NCBI RefSeq assembly: GCF_031598375.1
Contig: NZ_CP123872.1
Span: 1,364,001-1,428,000, forward strand
Reading direction: 5' to 3'
Origin: Temperatibacter marinus
GTDB lineage: Bacteria; Pseudomonadota; Alphaproteobacteria; Sphingomonadales; Kordiimonadaceae
Length of the DNA stretch: 64,000 nucleotides
Program-made: the position numbers and the translations under genes
Notes under the pieces: generated by a model
Seen by the model: the letters and a program-made list of their open reading frames with translations, nothing else
Database searches by the model: none
What the model was told of the DNA's origin: nothing
Shown: positions 60,922 to 64,000 of the stretch, piece by piece
How positions within the stretch are numbered: position 1 is the first letter of the stretch
Layout: every line of letters begins with the position of its first letter

Positions 60922-62361
60922 ATGAGTGAAAATAAAAATAGCGTAGCCCAAGAAGAAAGCAAGGCATCTTCTGAAGATAAGCAATCAAATAGCATGTGGG
61001 GCGGTCGTTTTAAAGATGGCCCGAGTGCGATTATGCAGGCCATCAACGCCTCAATTGATTTCGATAAACGGTTGTATGCCCAAGATATTCGGGGCTCTTT
61101 GGCCCATGCGGCTATGCTTGAATCGGTTGGTATCATTTCCGCAGAAGATCTTGCCGCTATCCAACAAGGGCTGGCTGAGATCAAGCAAGAAATTGAAGAG
61201 GAGCGCTTTGAGTTTTCCGCCGAGCTTGAGGATATTCACATGAATATTGAAGCTCGCTTAAAAAGTAAGATTGGTGATGCTGGGGCTCGCCTTCATACAG
61301 CACGGTCTAGAAATGACCAAGTGGCAACAGACTTTAAACTTTGGTGCAGAGATTCGATTGATCGCATGATTGTCGATGTTGCGAGCCTTCAGTCAGCGCT
61401 TGTTGATCAGGCTGAAAATTATGCTGATGCGGTCATGCCTGGATTCACACATTTACAAACAGCGCAGCCTGTCACACTTGGACATCACTTGATGGCGTAT
61501 TTTGAAATGTTGGAACGCGATAAAGGGCGTTTGAAAGATTGCCGAATAAGGCTGAATGAAAACCCTTTAGGCTCGGCAGCTTTGGCAGGGACTCCTTTCC
61601 CCATAGACCGTGAACAAACTTCCTCTGCCTTAGGTTTTGATCGGCCAACACGAAATTCTTTGGACGCTGTTTCTGATCGTGATTTCGCCTTGGAACTTCT
61701 GTCTGTTCTGTCTCTGTCAGCGGTACATCTCTCAAGGCTGGCGGATGAAATTGTCTTATGGGCCTCAGCGCAGTTTAAATTCATTGAGCTTTCAGATCGT
61801 TTCTCGACAGGGTCGAGCATCATGCCACAGAAGAGAAACCCAGACGCAGCAGAGCTCGTACGATCAAAAGTCGGTCGGATCACTGGGCAGCACACAACAC
61901 TGACACTGGTGATGAAAGGATTACCCCTAGCCTATAGTAAGGATATGCAAGAAGATAAAGTTCCTGTATTCACCGCCGTTGAAGATTACGAGCTGTGCAT
62001 CGCTGCGATGACAGGGATGATTAGAGATCTGAAAGCCAACAAAGGGGAGATGGCAAAAGCTGCAGCACTCGGCTTCTCCACGGCAACGGACCTTGCGGAT
62101 TGGTGCGTGCGAGAATTGAATATGCCTTTCAGAAATGCTCACCATGTCACAGGAGCGATTGTCGCTTTAGCAGAAAAACAGAATAAAGAATTAAAAGACT
62201 TATCCCTAGAAGAGATGCAATCAGTTGAACCGGAAATTCATACAGGTATATTTGATGTACTTTCCATTGAAGCGTCGGTTGGATCGCGGCAGGCTTTTGG
62301 CGGGACTTCCCCGCAAAATGTGAAGGCCGCAGTTGCTTATGCACGAAATCACCTGTTATAA
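60922..62361 (+). CDS. argH: Argininosuccinate lyase
   Basis: The 479-residue fumarase-superfamily enzyme splits argininosuccinate into arginine and fumarate. Conserved parts are [18 protein letters not shown] at residues about 25-40, [18 protein letters not shown], the second block [19 protein letters not shown], and the signature [17 protein letters not shown] with the catalytic serine. The roughly 20 residues ahead of the core are charged and unusually long. The ATG at 60922 is used because GACTGAGT precedes it. lptM and lysA follow on the same strand. Confidence 0.95.
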   Translation: MSENKNSVAQEESKASSEDKQSNSMWGGRFKDGPSAIMQAINASIDFDKRLYAQDIRGSLAHAAMLESVGIISAEDLAAIQQGLAEIKQEIEEERFEFSAELEDIHMNIEARLKSKIGDAGARLHTARSRNDQVATDFKLWCRDSIDRMIVDVASLQSALVDQAENYADAVMPGFTHLQTAQPVTLGHHLMAYFEMLERDKGRLKDCRIRLNENPLGSAALAGTPFPIDREQTSSALGFDRPTRNSLDAVSDRDFALELLSVLSLSAVHLSRLADEIVLWASAQFKFIELSDRFSTGSSIMPQKRNPDAAELVRSKVGRITGQHTTLTLVMKGLPLAYSKDMQEDKVPVFTAVEDYELCIAAMTGMIRDLKANKGEMAKAAALGFSTATDLADWCVRELNMPFRNAHHVTGAIVALAEKQNKELKDLSLEEMQSVEPEIHTGIFDVLSIEASVGSRQAFGGTSPQNVKAAVAYARNHLL

Positions 62362-62405
62362 CGAATTTGGATAAGATCATTAATGGATCACTAAAGGATT
62401 AATCA

Positions 62406-62522
62406 ATGAAGAAAATGTTGACTCTCTCTTGTGTTGTTTTGCTTGCTTTAACTGTGGTGGCTTGTGGCAAGAAAGGCGATTTAGAGGCACCAGAGAGAAC
62501 ATCGTCTTTTTCACAAGAATAA
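62406..62522 (+). CDS. lptM: Small lipoprotein LptM (YifL-like)
   Basis: A 38-codon gene encodes a signal helix (LTLSCVVLLALTVVAC) with the lipobox VVAC, lipidated at C20, and the short mature tail CGKKGDLEAPERTSSF. LptM is a small outer-membrane lipoprotein that helps oxidative maturation of the LptD/E lipopolysaccharide translocon. Its usual position is immediately upstream of lysA, as here (12 bases). Confidence 0.85.
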   Translation: MKKMLTLSCVVLLALTVVACGKKGDLEAPERTSSFSQE

Positions 62523-62534
62523 AAGTATCGCCCT

Positions 62535-63809
62535 ATGGATTATTTCTTTCACAAAGACGGCAGCATGTTTGCCGAAGATGTTGACTTGCACGAAATTGCG
62601 CGCGAGGTTGGCACACCTTTTTACGTGTATAGTCAATCGACCCTTGAACGTCATTTACGCGTTTTTGACGATGCAATGACAGGACTAGATCGATTGATTT
62701 GTTTTGCTGTCAAAGCCAATAGCAATGTGGCTGTCTTAAAACTATTGGCTAAGCAAGGGGCAGGGGCAGATGTTGTCTCTGGAGGTGAGCTAAAACGAGC
62801 TCTCAAAGCGGGTATACCTGGAGAGCGGATCGTTTTTTCTGGGGTCGGTAAAAAGCCTTATGAAATGGATGCTGCCCTGAAAGTTGGTATCAAACAATTT
62901 AACGTGGAAAGCGAACCAGAGCTTGAGGTATTGAATGCGCGAGCGATTAAATTAGGAAAAGTCGCTCCTGTAGCCCTCAGAATTAATCCCGATGTTGACG
63001 CCAAAACCCACGAAAAAATTTCCACAGGCAAAGCAGAGAACAAGTTTGGAATTTCTTGGCTAAAGGCCAGGGATGTCTATGAAAAAATGAAAGAGATGGA
63101 TGGCATTGCCCCTGTTGGTGTTGACGTTCATATTGGGTCACAATTGACAGATTTAGAGCCCTTCCGTTTGGCCTTTACAAAAGTGATAGAAATGGTCAAA
63201 GACTTACGGGAAGCCGGTCATGATATCACTCAGATCGATCTGGGGGGAGGATTGGGGATCCCTTATGGCGATTCAGCCGAAGCGCCTCCGCTCCCGAGTG
63301 TCTACGGGCAGATGGTTCAAGATGTCGTCAAAGAGATGATGGCAGAAGTTGATTTGGAGTTTATTTTTGAGCCGGGCCGACTGATAGCCGGAAACGCAGG
63401 GATTATGGTGAGCGAGGTCATTTATGTCAAAGAAGGTGACGGCCGTAAGTTTGTCATTCTTGATGCAGCGATGAACGACCTTGCACGCCCTGCAATGTAT
63501 GATGCCTACCATAATATTGATCCCGTGAATTTGTCTGAGGAAGCGGAAGAAGAGCTTGTTGATTTTGTGGGTCCTGTTTGTGAATCTGGGGACACATTTG
63601 CAAAAGGCCGTCTTATTCAACCCTTAGAAGCGGGTGACTTAGTTGCTATAAAATCTGCAGGTGCTTACGGTGCCGTAATGTCGAATAGTTATAACACTAG
63701 GGCATTGGTACCTGAGGTTCTGGTGAGAGGGGATCAATTCTCAATCATCCGCCACAGGATAGAAGTTGATGAGCTGATTGGACAAGATCAAATCCCAAAT
63801 TGGGTTTGA
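62535..63809 (+). CDS. lysA: Diaminopimelate decarboxylase
   Basis: The 424-residue PLP-dependent, alanine-racemase-fold enzyme makes lysine from meso-diaminopimelate. The PLP lysine lies in LICFAVKANSNVAVL. Further motifs are VDVHIGSQLTDLEPF, DLGGGLGIPYGD, FEPGRLIAGNAG, and the substrate-binding CESGDTFAKGR with the active-site cysteine. It ends with AYGAVMSNSYNTR. It is the last step of lysine synthesis and follows lptM by 12 bases, making argH-lptM-lysA a compact group. Confidence 0.96.
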   Translation: MDYFFHKDGSMFAEDVDLHEIAREVGTPFYVYSQSTLERHLRVFDDAMTGLDRLICFAVKANSNVAVLKLLAKQGAGADVVSGGELKRALKAGIPGERIVFSGVGKKPYEMDAALKVGIKQFNVESEPELEVLNARAIKLGKVAPVALRINPDVDAKTHEKISTGKAENKFGISWLKARDVYEKMKEMDGIAPVGVDVHIGSQLTDLEPFRLAFTKVIEMVKDLREAGHDITQIDLGGGLGIPYGDSAEAPPLPSVYGQMVQDVVKEMMAEVDLEFIFEPGRLIAGNAGIMVSEVIYVKEGDGRKFVILDAAMNDLARPAMYDAYHNIDPVNLSEEAEEELVDFVGPVCESGDTFAKGRLIQPLEAGDLVAIKSAGAYGAVMSNSYNTRALVPEVLVRGDQFSIIRHRIEVDELIGQDQIPNWV

Positions 63810-63894
63810 TACCTTCCTTTGTAAGAGAAAAGATTGCATGAAGGGTTAATATCTGATTAAATTTTCGAATGAAAAACATTGAGGATAACCGTTC

Positions 63895-64000
63895 GTGATT
63901 GAACAAAATGCAAACTATGTCAGCATGGCAATCATTTTGCTTATTTTAGCAGGCTGCACTTATATTAGCGAACGGGAAAAGGCAAAATTTGGCACCCTCA
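63895..64000 (+). CDS. Start of an unidentified membrane protein (cut by window edge)
   Basis: A GTG with GAGGATAACCGTTC upstream opens a frame of 35 codons to the window end. It reads MIEQNANYVSMAIILLILAG, then CTYISEREKAKFGTL. One hydrophobic helix is followed by a charged loop, the pattern at the start of polytopic transporters. The first residues recall DUF819-type membrane proteins, but this is too short for an assignment. Confidence 0.5.
   Translation, partial: MIEQNANYVSMAIILLILAGCTYISEREKAKFGTL

Noticed and set aside
61485-61895. 136-codon minus-strand frame inside argH
   Set aside because: Antisense shadow of a highly conserved enzyme with no SD.
1-64000. tRNA or rRNA genes, CRISPR arrays, prophage, insertion sequences, dif site
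   Set aside because: No T-loop-like GTTCRANYC cloverleafs, regular spacer repeats, transposase or integrase genes apart from xerD, or dif-like sequence were seen on reading; short or divergent examples could be missed without a search.

Overview
The window looks like a continuous piece of an alphaproteobacterial chromosome of moderate GC content. The evidence is gene content and order typical of that class: a DUF2125 protein, a TIGR02186/TauE pair, ftsE-ftsX followed by a YdcF protein, a zinc-ribbon gene divergent from ftsE, argH-lptM-lysA, and a HIG1-like protein with a PduO adenosyltransferase. A marine or host-associated lineage near Kordiimonadales/Emcibacterales is a guess only. Almost everything is housekeeping or nutrient-uptake DNA. 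I see no prophage, IS element, CRISPR array, rRNA or tRNA.

Layout. 1-8100 (minus strand): a fatty-acid beta-oxidation block. A MerR regulator, a long acyl-CoA dehydrogenase, a thiolase and a FadB-type multifunctional protein form one probable operon under a palindromic operator. They are followed by a candidate structured RNA, a B3/B4 protein, a dienoyl-CoA isomerase and the start of trpF. 8300-10000: a TauE/SafE exporter with its TIGR02186 partner. 10000-12040 (minus): aroK-aroB-tusA. 12260-16600 (plus): a 46-residue membrane protein, a 711-residue exported protein of unknown function, xerD and accA. 16600-26800: transporters and peptide metabolism (MATE; OPT + unknown membrane protein + dipeptidase-like amidohydrolase; an old-yellow-enzyme; a POT permease; NhaC; a SnoaL-like protein).

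26900-41000: central functions, namely fsa/transaldolase, priA, a PAS protein, a methyltransferase-like protein, map-glyQ-glyS-kinase, ftsE-ftsX-ydcF-DUF2125, and a zinc-ribbon membrane protein with hpt. 41000-48400 (minus): a PQQ-type sugar dehydrogenase fused to cytochrome c, then a complete corrinoid-uptake operon (btuB, two BtuF-like proteins, btuC, btuD) preceded by a clear cobalamin riboswitch. Its leader contains mutually exclusive hairpins around the btuB ribosome-binding site. 48358-51742 (minus): formaldehyde detoxification (class III alcohol dehydrogenase, S-formylglutathione hydrolase) plus a serine hydrolase.

51800-64000: an SdpR/SdpI-like pair with a visible operator, an HNH nuclease, gluQRS, an exported beta-helix protein, a HIG1-like/PduO pair, etfB-etfA and 3-hydroxybutyryl-CoA dehydrogenase, a GST, a TlpA-like thioredoxin divergent from argH, then lptM, lysA and the first 35 codons of an unidentified membrane protein.

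How the parts connect: acyl-CoA dehydrogenase electrons would pass to EtfAB, the thiolase, FadB and Hbd complete beta-oxidation, and B12 taken up by the Btu system can be adenosylated by the PduO enzyme. The best candidates for something not yet described are the multi-hairpin RNA at about 1886-2065, the riboswitch expression platform at 48058-48099, the signal-less second BtuF, the unknown partner in the OPT/dipeptidase operon, and the small membrane protein plus exported protein upstream of xerD. I did not find a convincing new multi-gene defence or mobile system.
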